DNA of 64,000 bases from Akkermansiaceae bacterium (GTDB taxonomy: Bacteria > Verrucomicrobiota > Verrucomicrobiia > Verrucomicrobiales > Akkermansiaceae), in contig JANXMQ010000069.1 in assembly GCA_025354565.1 (NCBI GenBank), forward strand, positions 21,259-85,258. The letters are read 5' to 3'. The notes beneath the pieces were generated by a model, which saw only the letters and a list, made by a program, of their open reading frames with translations, made no database searches and had not been told where the DNA came from. Position numbers and translations under genes: made by a program. Shown here piece by piece: positions 1-9,645 of the stretch (positions are counted from its first letter, which is position 1; each line of letters starts with the position of its first letter).

Positions 1-1058
1 AGGGTGGCGATGCCGCTGGTGTCCGGCTTGAGGGCGCGGGCGGTGGCGTCGTCGATGAAGGCGACGAGGGTGAGCTTGGCGCTGGCAGGGATGAAGGTGG
101 CGAAGGTGGTGTGGGCGGTCAGACGGCCGTGAGGGACGAGGCTTTTCGCAATTTCGCCGGGCATCCAGCGGCCATTTTCGATGGGGCCGTAGTAGAGCCA
201 GCCATCGGCGGGGGCTTTGAACTCGAACAAGGCGCGGTCGGCTTCGAGGTCGGCAAGGTCTTGTTTCGCGCGCTCGTGGGCGGTTTTGTGGGCGGCGAGG
301 GCGAGTTTGTTGAGTTCGAGCGAGCGCGGAATTTCAGTCTCCGCTTTTTTCAGGGCGATGGCGGTGTCGCGCTCGTTGTCGGCGAGGGATTTCGCCTCGC
401 GAGGGAGGGTGACTTCGACGGTGCGCTTTTGGTCAAGCATTTCCATGCGCAGGGCGAACTCGGCGGCGGCGACGGCGTCCTGCTGGCGGATGAGGATGAT
501 TTCCTCGGTGTCCTCGGTGACGTCATCCGCAGCATACATCTTGGTGAGTTGGCGGAGTTCCTCGCGTTGGTTCGAGAGGATTTGCTGGCTGCGTTTCAGT
601 TCCTGGCCGGCGGTTTCCTCACGGGCCTTGCGGCGGGTTTGGGTAAAATAGGTATTCTCTTCCTTGGCGATTCCAGCGGCGCGGCGAATGGCTTCCAGCT
701 TGTCAGGCGCGGATTCGATCAAGAGCTTCGAATCTTGCTCGGCTTGAATGAGAGCGAGGGTGCCGGACTCAAATGCGCGGCGGGCATCGGTGAGTTTCTT
801 GTCAATTTCCTCTGCATCGAAACGGACCAGGGATTCGCCCTTCGCGAGTTTGGAACCGTGAGCGGCGAGTTGGACGATTTCGAAGCTCGGCCAGGATTTA
901 GGGTCCAGGCGAAGCAGCACGCAATCACCAGTGGGCAGGGCGGCAGCACCGAAGGATTTCTCGATAGAAAACGGCCGTTGCTCGACGATGACTTCCCCGG
1001 CGTGGGAGGCAGCGGCGATCAGGGCGGGAATGAGGTGCAAGGGAGTGAGGCGAGCCAT
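1..1058 (-). CDS. HlyD-like periplasmic adaptor protein, partial (runs off the left edge)
   Basis: This gene is absent from the ORF track because it has no stop inside the window. Read on the minus strand from the ATG at 1058 it stays open to position 1, about 352 codons. It begins MARLTPLHLIPALIAAASHA, a signal peptide, followed by a short beta region, a long Gln/Glu/Lys/Arg-rich helical stretch (about residues 90-270, likely coiled coil) and then the lipoyl-like strand FEFKAPADGWLYYG. This order (half barrel-sandwich, hairpin, half barrel-sandwich) is typical of HlyD/membrane-fusion adaptors that connect an inner-membrane transporter to an outer-membrane channel. The transporter would lie beyond the left edge. 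The start is 37 bp from the upstream methyltransferase-like gene, so the two may be cotranscribed. The C-terminus and true partners cannot be seen. Confidence 0.7.
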   Translation of the reverse strand, partial: MARLTPLHLIPALIAAASHAGEVIVEQRPFSIEKSFGAAALPTGDCVLLRLDPKSWPSFEIVQLAAHGSKLAKGESLVRFDAEEIDKKLTDARRAFESGTLALIQAEQDSKLLIESAPDKLEAIRRAAGIAKEENTYFTQTRRKAREETAGQELKRSQQILSNQREELRQLTKMYAADDVTEDTEEIILIRQQDAVAAAEFALRMEMLDQKRTVEVTLPREAKSLADNERDTAIALKKAETEIPRSLELNKLALAAHKTAHERAKQDLADLEADRALFEFKAPADGWLYYGPIENGRWMPGEIAKSLVPHGRLTAHTTFATFIPASAKLTLVAFIDDATARALKPDTSGIAT

Positions 1059-1095
1059 GGGTGCGGGGGGAGTCAAGCACGCTGGAAAGGAAAGA

Positions 1096-1773
1096 TCAAT
1101 CGGCAGCTTTACCTTTCCGCGCAAGCCAGATGGGAAGAAACCTAGGCCGTTTCGCGTTGGGCGAGGACGGGACGGTGAACTCCGCCACCTCGAAGCCTGA
1201 GCCCTGGAGGCGGCGAGTCAGATTGGCGACCGGACGCGATCCGGCGATGGCGAGAAGGCCGCCCGCTTGCAACGCTTCGTAGGCGGCGGACATCCAGCGT
1301 CGTTCGTCCAGCCAGGGGCGGTTGCGTGGCCCGGTAGGCGAGGCGTCGAGATGGACGAGTATGGCGTGGAGCAAGCCGGCGTGGCGGATGAGTCCGGCTG
1401 GTCCGCAGTCGGCTTCTAACGAAACACGAGGGTCTGTTAGTAAGGGGCTCTCCGGGAGGTGCGCGCGGTGCCACTCTGGAATCGCAGCTAACGGCTCGGC
1501 GACGATGAGGTTGGCGCGCTTTTGCGGAAGTTCCTTGGCAACGGCGGCGAGCAAGTGGCCGAGGCTCAGACCGGCGAACCAGATTTGCGGCTGGCGGGCG
1601 GGTCGGAAGGGGGCGCAGGCGAGGCGTGCGAGTTCCTCTTCGGCGGCGCGGGTGGCGGGGCCGCAGATTTGCTGACCATGGACCAGCAAGGACTTGCGGC
1701 CATCGTGCTCTTGGAGCGCGAGGATATTGCCATCGGGCAGTTGGGCTTCGGCGAGGGTAATTCTTGGTTTCAT
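1096..1773 (-). CDS. Spermidine synthase-like (Rossmann-fold) protein
   Basis: This 225-residue protein has a Rossmann core like that of spermidine synthase-like proteins: IWFAGLSLGHLLAAVAKEL (about 65-83) as the nucleotide-binding turn, then an acidic strand end (VAEP) and a PEWHRAHLP segment resembling the VVEWNRxHL stretch of that group. A later GGLLAIAGS strand matches the C-terminal part of the fold. It is shorter than a true SpeE (about 280 residues) and the polyamine-site aspartates are not evident, so the substrate is unknown; it may be an orphan methyltransferase. It lies directly upstream of the HlyD-like gene on the same strand and diverges from the TM2 gene. Confidence 0.55.
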   Translation of the reverse strand: MKPRITLAEAQLPDGNILALQEHDGRKSLLVHGQQICGPATRAAEEELARLACAPFRPARQPQIWFAGLSLGHLLAAVAKELPQKRANLIVAEPLAAIPEWHRAHLPESPLLTDPRVSLEADCGPAGLIRHAGLLHAILVHLDASPTGPRNRPWLDERRWMSAAYEALQAGGLLAIAGSRPVANLTRRLQGSGFEVAEFTVPSSPNAKRPRFLPIWLARKGKAAD

Positions 1774-1823
1774 GAGGGTTGAGGCTTGCGTTGTTGGGGA
1801 GGGTTTAGTAAACGAAGGGCACT

Positions 1824-2099
1824 ATGTCCACAGAACCTTCCGCTTCCACTCCCTCCACGCCGCCGGCCGGTGCCGAAAAGAAAATGCTCGCCGGCTTGCT
1901 GGGCATTCTCCTCGGATGGACCGGGGCCCATAAATTCGTCCTCGGCTACCAAAAAGAGGGTGTGATCCAGCTTGTGGTGAGTTTGGTCACCTGCGGTCTT
2001 TTCGGTATTGTCGGATTGATCGAGGGAATCATCTACCTGACCAAGAGCGACCAAGAATTCGTCAACACTTATATCACGAACAAAAAAGGCTGGTTCTGA
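1824..2099 (+). CDS. TM2 domain-containing small membrane protein
   Basis: A 91-residue protein with a Ser/Thr/Pro-rich N-terminus followed by a TM2 domain: a first helix with the motif GWTGAHKFVLG, a short linker and a second hydrophobic helix ending in GLIEGIIYLT. TM2 proteins are two-helix inner-membrane proteins of uncertain function. A possible promoter (TTGCGT, 17 bp, TAAACG) ends about 9 bp before the ATG, implying a very short leader. A strong Rho-independent terminator follows about 35 bp after the stop. A second, tandem-TM2 protein is encoded at 53.7 kb. Confidence 0.85.
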   Translation: MSTEPSASTPSTPPAGAEKKMLAGLLGILLGWTGAHKFVLGYQKEGVIQLVVSLVTCGLFGIVGLIEGIIYLTKSDQEFVNTYITNKKGWF

Positions 2100-2133
2100 G
2101 TTTTACGAACGATTGATTCCATCAAAAAGAAAA

Positions 2134-2160
2134 CCCCGGCCAGTTGGCCGGGGTTTTTTT
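2134..2160. terminator. Rho-independent terminator between TM2 gene and hup
   Basis: Perfect 8-bp stem CCCCGGCC/GGCCGGGG with an AGTT loop, followed by seven T on the plus strand. An A-rich stretch on the other side gives a T-rich tail on the minus strand, so it can serve both convergent genes. Confidence 0.9.
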
Positions 2161-2205
2161 GGTTTTTTTAGGGATGATTCAAGGAAACCGGAGTCTCCTA
2201 GATTT

Positions 2206-2481
2206 TCAGAGGCTGCCCTTCAGCACGGAGGAAGGCTTGAAACCGACCGACTTGGAGGCGGCGATTTTCATGGCTTCTCCGGTCTTCGGATTGCGACCTT
2301 GGCGGGCGGCGCGCTTTTTGACTTCGAAAGTTCCGAATCCAATGATTTGGACTTTCTTGTCCTTCTTCACGCCTTTGGCGATGGAAGTGAGAACGGCGTC
2401 GAGTGCTTCGTCGGCAGAGCGTTTGGTGGCGTCTTTTCCGAGGGCGGCTTGGATGGCTTCAATAAGTTCAGCTTTGTTCAT
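2206..2481 (-). CDS. hup: HU-family nucleoid DNA-binding protein
   Basis: HU family, about 91 residues when started at MNKAELIEAIQ. The ORF-track start adds 13 residues unlike the family, and the chosen ATG is preceded by GAAAGG on the minus strand. The signature region VQIIGFGTFEVKKRAARQGR, the downstream NPKTGE turn at the tip of the DNA-binding arm and the C-terminal FKPSSVLK helix are all present. HU dimers bend and wrap DNA and act in replication, repair and nucleoid compaction. The gene ends about 45 bp before the shared bidirectional terminator. Confidence 0.95.
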   Translation of the reverse strand: MNKAELIEAIQAALGKDATKRSADEALDAVLTSIAKGVKKDKKVQIIGFGTFEVKKRAARQGRNPKTGEAMKIAASKSVGFKPSSVLKGSL

Positions 2482-2897
2482 GGCAGCGACCTTTCTGCGA
2501 ATGTGACCGATGGTTGGCAAGTGAAAATCTGTTGAAATTACAAGGATTTTTTTCTAGTGGCGGCTTGACTTGTCGGGTGTTTCCTGAGTAAGGCGGAACT
2601 GATTCGACAATAAGCTTCTGGTGGAGCAGGGCTGATTCGTTGTTGAATTCAATGAATATCTATCCGCTAACAGGTGTGGCCGATGTGTCGTGCGCTCGCT
2701 GGGGGGGATGCAGAATCCGTTAGGCGGGACCGACTTTCCGCGAGTGAGGTGCTGCTGGAAACGGGCGGCGGCGGGGGGCGAAACCCTTGATTCTCAAGAT
2801 GATATTTGGGCTTGTGAAATTTTTCACAAATAGAACTTGCGAAAGTTGGCGGCATTCCTTTAAAGACCCCGCGCCCGCTGTCAGCGGAGTCATTCAC
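2482..2897. other. Intergenic region between hup and the ATP synthase operon
   Basis: About 415 bp between divergent genes, expected to hold the hup promoter and the atp operon promoter. No credible ORF is present; the ORF-track calls here are short and shadow-like. No atpI or atpZ precedes atpB. The only clear structure is the palindrome at 2812-2829. Confidence 0.6.
2812..2829. promoter_or_regulatory. Palindrome upstream of atpB, candidate operator
   Basis: TTGTGAAA and TTTCACAA are perfect inverted arms separated by TT, 68 bp upstream of the atpB start. The palindrome fills the 17-bp spacer of a possible promoter (TTGGGC, AATAGA), a position suited to a repressor. The cognate regulator is unknown, and the site could be chance in AT-rich DNA. 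Confidence 0.4.
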
Positions 2898-3743
2898 ATG
2901 CGTTTCGTCCTTTCCACATCAGCATTTTGGCTAGTTGGTATCATCTCCACCTTCGCGGGGGAAGAGGCTGCACATGAGGGGCTGCCGCTCCACGCAGAGC
3001 GGATTTTTGACAATCTACCGATCACCAATTCGATGGTGATGTCGTGGGTTGCGGCGCTGCTCGTGATTTTGTTTGCCAAGGTAGCCACGCGTCAAATGGC
3101 GGTGATTCCAAGCGGCATTCAAAATTTCGCCGAATGGCTGGTGGAAAGCCTTTATAACTTCCTTGAAGGGATTTTAGGCGCCCATCTTGTCAAACGCACG
3201 TTCTGGTTTTTCGGCGGGGTCTTCATCATGATCCTGTGTTCCAACTGGATCGGACTCTTCCCTGGAGTCGGAACGATCAAATGGGGCGACGCGCCGATTT
3301 TGCGCGGTGGCAATGCCGACCTCAATATGACCCTCGCGCTGGCTTTGGTCGCCACGGTGCTCTGGTTTTACTGGGCAATCACTGAAAACGGGGTGATGGG
3401 TTTCTTGAAACACATTTTCGCGCCGAAAGGGGAGTTCAATGGCCCCATGAAGCTGCTCATGATCGCGATCTTCTTCATGGTGGGCATCATCGAGGTGTTC
3501 TCCATCCTGCTCCGGCCGGTCGCGCTGTCTTTCCGGCTTTTCGGCAACGTCTTTGCGGGCGAGAACATGCTAGACATCATGATGAAGTTGGTAAATCCGA
3601 AGATCGCCTTCTTGCCAGCCCTACCTTTCTACTTTTTGGAGCTTCTCGTCGGGCTTATCCAAGCCTTGGTTTTCATGCTCCTGACTGCAGTCTTTCTCCA
3701 ACTGATCTGCGATCACGGCGACGACCACGAAGAAGCCCATTGA
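2898..3743 (+). CDS. atpB: F-type ATP synthase subunit a
   Basis: Subunit a of the membrane-embedded Fo sector, which with the c-ring forms the proton path. The chosen start MRFVLSTSAFWL (281 residues) begins a signal-like hydrophobic segment after a weak CGGAG; the ORF-track start adds 37 residues unlike the family. Several membrane helices follow, and the helix RPVALSFRLFGNVFAGE carries the essential arginine that faces the c-ring carboxylate. The C-terminal His/Asp-rich tail (CDHGDDHEEAH) is unusual but short. First gene of a complete atpBEFHAGDC operon. Confidence 0.95.
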   Translation: MRFVLSTSAFWLVGIISTFAGEEAAHEGLPLHAERIFDNLPITNSMVMSWVAALLVILFAKVATRQMAVIPSGIQNFAEWLVESLYNFLEGILGAHLVKRTFWFFGGVFIMILCSNWIGLFPGVGTIKWGDAPILRGGNADLNMTLALALVATVLWFYWAITENGVMGFLKHIFAPKGEFNGPMKLLMIAIFFMVGIIEVFSILLRPVALSFRLFGNVFAGENMLDIMMKLVNPKIAFLPALPFYFLELLVGLIQALVFMLLTAVFLQLICDHGDDHEEAH

Positions 3744-3818
3744 AATTTCCCGCCCTGACCATGAAATCCTCGTGGGGAGCGGAAAAACCAACACTGTAAA
3801 ACAACAACCATCAAATTC

Positions 3819-4046
3819 ATGACAACCCTCATCGACCTCACCCCTTATCTCAGCGAACTAACCGGCAATCCAACAGCCGGAATCGCCGCCCTCGGTGCCG
3901 GCATCGGCATCGGCCTCATCGGCGGCAAAGCTGCTGAAGCCACCGGCCGCAACCCCGGCGCATCCGGAGCCATCCTCACGATCTCGATCATTCTTGCAGC
4001 GCTCGTCGAAGGTGCCTTCTTCGTCGCCGCTCTTGTCAAAGGTTAA
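3819..4046 (+). CDS. atpE: F-type ATP synthase subunit c
   Basis: A 75-residue two-helix hairpin: helix 1 is Gly/Ala-rich (GIAALGAGIGIGLIGGKAA), the polar loop is ATGRNPGA and helix 2 carries the ion-binding carboxylate Glu64 in ALVEGAFF. The residue after this Glu is Gly, not the Ser/Thr of Na+-type rings, so a proton-coupled ring is more likely. It lies between atpB and atpF and is followed by a strong hairpin that may adjust the amount of c relative to downstream subunits. Confidence 0.97.
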   Translation: MTTLIDLTPYLSELTGNPTAGIAALGAGIGIGLIGGKAAEATGRNPGASGAILTISIILAALVEGAFFVAALVKG

Positions 4047-4052
4047 TCACCC

Positions 4053-4087
4053 GATACCGGCGGGTCTAACACCCGCCGGTATCTTTT
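4053..4087 (+). terminator. Intra-operon hairpin with T-run after atpE (attenuator or processing site)
   Basis: Perfect 13-bp stem GATACCGGCGGGT/ACCCGCCGGTATC with a CTAAC loop, then TTTT, only 6 bp after the atpE stop and 37 bp before atpF. Its form is that of an intrinsic terminator inside an operon that must be read through. It could act as a partial terminator or protect a 3' end so that the c subunit is made in excess. Confidence 0.75.
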
Positions 4088-4123
4088 CGCCTTCACTTTT
4101 CGTTCATTTTAAACCACAGCGCC

Positions 4124-4672
4124 ATGCTCGATTTCATCAATGTTCTTGCGGTTGCAGATTCCGGCAATCCTATCAAAGCTATCGTCAGGACGTTTGACGT
4201 TGATGGGTCATTGCTATTCGCGCAGATCCTGAATGTTTGCGTGGTCCTGTTCGTACTCAATAAATTCGCATTCGGGCCGATTCTAAAAATGCTCGAAGAG
4301 CGCCGCGCCCGCATCATCGCCGGTGAAGATAAGATCAAGCTTATCGAGCGCCAGCTCGCCGACTCGGTGGAAACCACCGCCGCCGCTATTTCCAAGGCCA
4401 ATGACGAAGCCGTCCGCATGGTGACCGAGGCGAAACAAGGAGCCGCCACTTTCACCGAGCAAAAGGCTCAGGAAGCGATTTCAAGCGCCCAACAAATCCT
4501 CGCCAAGGCGGAAGCCGCCGCCAAGGCAGACCGCGAGCGTCTCACCGCCGAGTTGAAGCGTGAATTCGGCCGCCTCGTGGTGGCGACGACCTCCCAAGTC
4601 ACCGGCAAACTCCTCACGGCGGACGACCAGAAGCGCATCAATGAAGACGCCCTGGCCAAGGTCGAAGGCTAA
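4124..4672 (+). CDS. atpF: F-type ATP synthase subunit b
   Basis: A 182-residue peripheral stalk subunit. One N-terminal membrane helix (about 25-47, LLFAQILNVCVVLFVLNKFAF) is followed by PILKMLEERRARI and a long charged coiled coil rich in Ala, Lys and Glu. Subunit b dimers hold the alpha3beta3 head stationary through delta. It sits in the usual place between atpE and atpH. The N-terminal 25 residues precede the membrane helix and are longer than in E. coli; the start ATG at 4124 is the first in frame. Confidence 0.93.
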   Translation: MLDFINVLAVADSGNPIKAIVRTFDVDGSLLFAQILNVCVVLFVLNKFAFGPILKMLEERRARIIAGEDKIKLIERQLADSVETTAAAISKANDEAVRMVTEAKQGAATFTEQKAQEAISSAQQILAKAEAAAKADRERLTAELKREFGRLVVATTSQVTGKLLTADDQKRINEDALAKVEG

Positions 4673-4698
4673 TCGCCCGTTTCCCATTTTTCCGCGCC

Positions 4699-5091
4699 AT
4701 GAAAATTTCAAAAACCGCCGCCGCCGCCGCTCGCCGCTTGTTCGGGCTTTGCCAGACGGGCGACCGGTTCGACGCCGCGAAAATGCAGACCGTGATCGCT
4801 CGCTTGATCGAAGCCCAGCCGCGGGATTACAAGGCCATTCTCGCCGCCCTCCAACGCCTGACCCGTCTCGAACTCGCCCGCCGCAAGGTGACCGTAGAGA
4901 GCGCCGTGGAAATGGACGCTGCCACCCGCCAGCGCGTGATCGCCGGCCTCGCCACTCAATACGGCCCGGACCTCGCGATCCAATATCAAGTCACTCCCGC
5001 CCTCCTCGGCGGCCTCCGCATCCGCGTGGGCGATGATGTTTTCGACGGCTCCGTCCAGAACCGCCTCGATCGCCTTGCCAACCTTTTCTAA
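4699..5091 (+). CDS. atpH: F-type ATP synthase subunit delta (short form)
   Basis: Delta/OSCP subunit linking the peripheral stalk to the top of F1. The conserved C-terminal portion [21 protein letters not shown] is clear. At 130 residues it is about 45 shorter than the typical 175-180, and the missing part is in the N-terminal helical bundle that normally grips the alpha N-termini. It is encoded between atpF and atpA. The ATG at 4699 is only 26 bp after atpF, so the shortness is not a mis-chosen start. Confidence 0.9.
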   Translation: MKISKTAAAAARRLFGLCQTGDRFDAAKMQTVIARLIEAQPRDYKAILAALQRLTRLELARRKVTVESAVEMDAATRQRVIAGLATQYGPDLAIQYQVTPALLGGLRIRVGDDVFDGSVQNRLDRLANLF

Positions 5092-5140
5092 CTTCTTTTT
5101 TGCTGAAACACCGAACCCCGATCCCCAGCCAATTTTTCTT

Positions 5141-6682
5141 ATGAGCAGCATCCTTCAGGAACTCGAACAACAGATCGCCGGCATCACGACCTCCGTCGAA
5201 AAAACCAATGTCGGCACCGTCCGCCAAGTCGGTGACGGCGTGGCTAAAGTGGAAGGCCTTTCCGACGTCATGCTCAATGAGATGATCGAATTCGGTGGCG
5301 GTGTCACCGGCATGGCCCTCAACCTTGAGGAAAGCGAAGTCGGCGTCGTGCTTCTCGGCAACTACGCTGCCGTGACCGAAGGCGCGGAATGCCGCACCAC
5401 GGGCAAATTGCTCTCCGTACCGGTCGGCGAGGCCGTGCTTGGCCGCGTGGTCAATGCCCTCGGCGCCCCCATCGACGGCAAGGGCGATATCGCCGCCGCC
5501 GCGAACTATCCGATGGAAAAAATCGCGCCAGGCATCATCAAGCGCAAATCCGTTTCCGTCCCCGTCCAGACCGGTATCATGTCGATCGACGCGATGATCC
5601 CCGTTGGCCGTGGCCAGCGCGAGCTCATCATCGGCGACCGCGCCACCGGCAAGACCACCATCGCGGTGGACACCATCATTTCCCAAGCCCTCCAGAACAA
5701 GGCGGCGGAAAATGGCAAGCTCCAGAACCACAAGCCGCTCTATTGTATCTACGTCGCCATCGGCCAGAAGCTCTCTAACGTCGCCCGGATTCAGAAAATC
5801 CTCGAAGACGCCGGTGCCATGGAATACACCACCATCGTTTCCGCCTCCGCTTCGGACGCCGCCGCCATGCAGTATCTCGCGCCGTATGCCGGTTGCGCAA
5901 TCGCCGAGTATTTCATGGATCAAGGCAAGGATTGCTTGATTGTTTTCGACGACCTTTCCAAGCACGCAGTTGCCTATCGTCAGGTGTCGCTGATTCTCCG
6001 CCGCCCATCCGGCCGGGAAGCTTATCCGGGCGACGTGTTCTACCTCCACAGCCGCTTGCTCGAACGTTCCGCCCGCCTTTCCGAAGCTGCGGGTGGTGGT
6101 TCGCTCACCGCGCTGCCGATCATCGAGACGCAGGCTGGCGACGTTTCCGCCTACATCCCGACCAACGTGATTTCCATCACCGACGGTCAGATCTATCTGG
6201 AAACCGACCTTTTCTATCAGGGTATCCGCCCCGCGATTTCGGTGGGTCTCTCGGTGTCCCGCGTGGGTTCCGCTTGCCAAACCAAGACGATCAAGTCCGT
6301 CGCCGGCACGACCAAGCTGGACCTCGCGCAGTATCGCGAGCTTCAGGCCTTCGCCCAGTTCGGTTCCGACCTCGACGCCTCCACCAAGAAGAAACTCGAC
6401 CGCGGTGCCCGCATCGTCGAACTCTTCAAGCAGAACCAATACAGCCCGCTCGCCATGGAGATGGAGTCGGTCTATCTCTTCGCCATGCAGAACGGTTACT
6501 TCGATGACGTCGCGGTGCCGGATGTTAAACGCTTCCAAGCCGCGCTCGGTGAATTCTTCAACACCCGCAAGGGCGAACTGCTCGACAAGATCCGCAACGA
6601 AAAGCCGGACCTCAAGAAGGACAAGGAAATGGTCGAAGCCGTCAAACAAGGCGTCGAGGATTTCAAAAAGTCCTGGAAATAA
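5141..6682 (+). CDS. atpA: F-type ATP synthase subunit alpha
   Basis: A 513-residue non-catalytic nucleotide-binding subunit of F1. The start is [12 protein letters not shown]; the longer ORF-track start overlaps atpH and adds unrelated sequence. Domains in order: N-terminal beta barrel (about 25-95), the nucleotide-binding domain with P-loop GDRATGKT, and a C-terminal helical domain. The regulatory signature [14 protein letters not shown] of alpha subunits is present. It assembles with three beta subunits. The spacer to atpG contains a 9-bp direct repeat. Confidence 0.97.
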   Translation: MSSILQELEQQIAGITTSVEKTNVGTVRQVGDGVAKVEGLSDVMLNEMIEFGGGVTGMALNLEESEVGVVLLGNYAAVTEGAECRTTGKLLSVPVGEAVLGRVVNALGAPIDGKGDIAAAANYPMEKIAPGIIKRKSVSVPVQTGIMSIDAMIPVGRGQRELIIGDRATGKTTIAVDTIISQALQNKAAENGKLQNHKPLYCIYVAIGQKLSNVARIQKILEDAGAMEYTTIVSASASDAAAMQYLAPYAGCAIAEYFMDQGKDCLIVFDDLSKHAVAYRQVSLILRRPSGREAYPGDVFYLHSRLLERSARLSEAAGGGSLTALPIIETQAGDVSAYIPTNVISITDGQIYLETDLFYQGIRPAISVGLSVSRVGSACQTKTIKSVAGTTKLDLAQYRELQAFAQFGSDLDASTKKKLDRGARIVELFKQNQYSPLAMEMESVYLFAMQNGYFDDVAVPDVKRFQAALGEFFNTRKGELLDKIRNEKPDLKKDKEMVEAVKQGVEDFKKSWK

Positions 6683-6690
6683 CCCTCTTC

Positions 6691-6713
6691 CTTGATTCTG
6701 GACTCTTGATTCT
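6691..6713 (+). repeat. Direct repeat in the atpA-atpG spacer
   Basis: CTTGATTCT occurs twice, 5 bp apart, 15-37 bp before the atpG ATG. No Shine-Dalgarno sequence is seen in the 45-bp spacer. The next two atp spacers carry comparable AT-rich repeats. Confidence 0.7.
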
Positions 6714-6727
6714 AACTATTTCCTAAC

Positions 6728-7573
6728 ATGGCCAACCTCCGCGACATCCGCCGACGCATCAAGTCGGTTAAAAACACCGCGCAGATCACTCGCGCGATGC
6801 AGCTTGTCGCCGCCGCCAAGATGAAGAAGGCGCAGGATCAGGCGCTGGCCGGTCGTGAGTATTCAAAGCAGCTCAACGGCGTCCTTCAGGACATCAGCGA
6901 GAGTTTCAGTGATGCCACCCACGCGTTGTTAGAAAAGCGCAGCGGCAACCGCGAATTGGTGCTCATCATTTCCACCGACAAGGGCCTTTGCGGTGCCATC
7001 AATACCAACCTCGCCAAAGTCGTTCGCAAGCAAACTTCGGCGGACGCGGACTACGTGACCGTCGGTCGCAAACTGCGCGTCATGATGGAAAAACTCGGAC
7101 GCACGGTGGTTGCGGATTTCACGGTGAAAGACCCGGTGCCGTTCTCGGATGCGCGCGCCATCTCGGCCTTGATTTCCAAACATTTCATCGCTGGAAAATA
7201 CGACAAGGTCACTGTGGCCTACACCCGCTTCGTCAACACCATGACCCAGGTGCCGGAAGTCGTCCAACTGCTGCCGGTCGAGACGCCTACCGACCACGCT
7301 GAAGTCACCGCCACCAACGATTTTCTCTTCGAGCCTTCTCCTGCCGATGTTTTGAGCGCGATTCTCCCGCTTTACATCAACTTCCGTGTCTTCCAAGCCC
7401 TCGTCGAAGCCCGCGCCTCCGAGCACTCCGCCCGCATGGTCGCCATGAAGGCCGCCACCGACAACGCGAAGAAATTCATCAAGGAACTCACCCTCGAATA
7501 CAACAAACTCCGCCAAGGCGCGATCACCGCCGAGCTGCTCGAAATCACCACCGCCATGAAGGCGATGGAGTGA
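6728..7573 (+). CDS. atpG: F-type ATP synthase subunit gamma
   Basis: The central rotor shaft of F1, 281 residues. The N-terminal helix has the typical MANLRDIRRRIKSVKNTAQI with ITRAMQLVAAAKM, and the C-terminal helix contains EHSARMVAMKAATDNAKK and ends in TTAMKAME. These two helices form the coiled coil that turns inside the alpha3beta3 ring; the middle is the Rossmann-like globular domain. Length and position between alpha and beta are standard. Confidence 0.97.
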   Translation: MANLRDIRRRIKSVKNTAQITRAMQLVAAAKMKKAQDQALAGREYSKQLNGVLQDISESFSDATHALLEKRSGNRELVLIISTDKGLCGAINTNLAKVVRKQTSADADYVTVGRKLRVMMEKLGRTVVADFTVKDPVPFSDARAISALISKHFIAGKYDKVTVAYTRFVNTMTQVPEVVQLLPVETPTDHAEVTATNDFLFEPSPADVLSAILPLYINFRVFQALVEARASEHSARMVAMKAATDNAKKFIKELTLEYNKLRQGAITAELLEITTAMKAME

Positions 7574-7575
7574 CC

Positions 7576-9080
<1,505 letters not shown>

Positions 9081-9082
<2 letters not shown>

Positions 9083-9112
9083 ATCTCAAATTTGAAATTT
9101 TAAATCTCAAAT
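9081..9112 (+). repeat. AT-rich direct repeat between atpD and atpC
   Basis: AAATCTCAAAT occurs twice, 10 bp apart, overlapping the atpD stop and filling the gap before atpC. The segment ATCTCAAATTTGAAATT (9083-9099) also occurs exactly inside leuS near 16001, so it belongs to a dispersed repeat. Confidence 0.8.
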
Positions 9113-9117
9113 CCAAG

Positions 9118-9531
9118 ATGCCCCTCGAACTCCATATCGTCACCCCCGAGAAGAGAATTTTCTCGGACCTCGTGGACAATGTCTATCTGCCCGGCGCGGA
9201 TGGCGAATTGGGCGTGCTGCCGATGCACACGGGGCTGGTGACTGCGCTGAAGCCGGGCGAACTCCGCTACGCCTATCACGGCACGGTCCAGACCCTCGCG
9301 ATCGGCTCCGGTTTCGCCGAAATCACCCAGACCAAGGTCGTCGTCCTCACCGACAGCGCCCTCGGTGAGGCGGACATCGACGAAGCTCACGTTGAGGAGG
9401 CAATCAAACGCGCTCAGGAAAAACTCGCCACCGTCGATCACAACCTCGACGCGGAGGAAGTCGCCTACCTCCAAGGCGTCATTTCCAGATCCACCGCCGC
9501 CCTTCATTTCAAGCGGAAATACCGGCCATAA
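9118..9531 (+). CDS. atpC: F-type ATP synthase subunit epsilon
   Basis: A 137-residue subunit with the N-terminal beta sandwich (LHIVTPEKRIFSDLVDNVYLPG, then GELGVLPMHTGLVTALKPG) and a C-terminal helical region that can inhibit ATP hydrolysis in many bacteria. It is the last gene of the operon and is followed at once by a Rho-independent terminator, which confirms the 3' end of the transcript. Confidence 0.95.
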   Translation: MPLELHIVTPEKRIFSDLVDNVYLPGADGELGVLPMHTGLVTALKPGELRYAYHGTVQTLAIGSGFAEITQTKVVVLTDSALGEADIDEAHVEEAIKRAQEKLATVDHNLDAEEVAYLQGVISRSTAALHFKRKYRP

Positions 9532-9556
9532 GTAGTACGGCACGTCTGATTTTCCA

Positions 9557-9589
9557 AACCCACCCCGGTCCGTCCGCGGTGGGTTTTTT
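9557..9589 (+). terminator. Rho-independent terminator of the atp operon
   Basis: Stem AACCCACC/GGTGGGTT around a GC-rich loop, followed by TTTTTT, 25 bp after atpC. Confidence 0.9.
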
Positions 9590-9603
9590 CGTTAGCGTCA
9601 CCC

Positions 9604-9632
9604 TTGTCCCCGCTGCGATTTCGGGCTAGCTT
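9604..9632 (+). promoter_or_regulatory. Sigma70-type promoter of the aspartase fusion gene
   Basis: TTGTCC, exactly 17 bp, then TAGCTT, 13 bp before the ATG at 9646. The same -10 box and spacing precede the tRNA-Ser gene, which supports both calls. The implied leader is only about 6 nt. Confidence 0.65.
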
Positions 9633-9645
9633 CCGCCCCCGCGCA

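Noticed and set aside
111-1145. Plus-strand ORF of 344 codons at the left edge
   Set aside because: It is the antisense shadow of the HlyD-like gene; its translation is Gly/Phe/Val-rich with no domain, while the minus strand gives a signal peptide, helical hairpin and lipoyl-like strands.
2787-2897. N-terminal extension of atpB given by the ORF track
   Set aside because: It would remove the signal-like start and passes through the promoter palindrome; the family begins near MRFVLSTSAFWL.
4991-6649. Minus-strand ORF of 552 codons opposite atpA
   Set aside because: Antisense shadow in high-GC coding DNA; composition is typical of reversed codons and atpA is certain.
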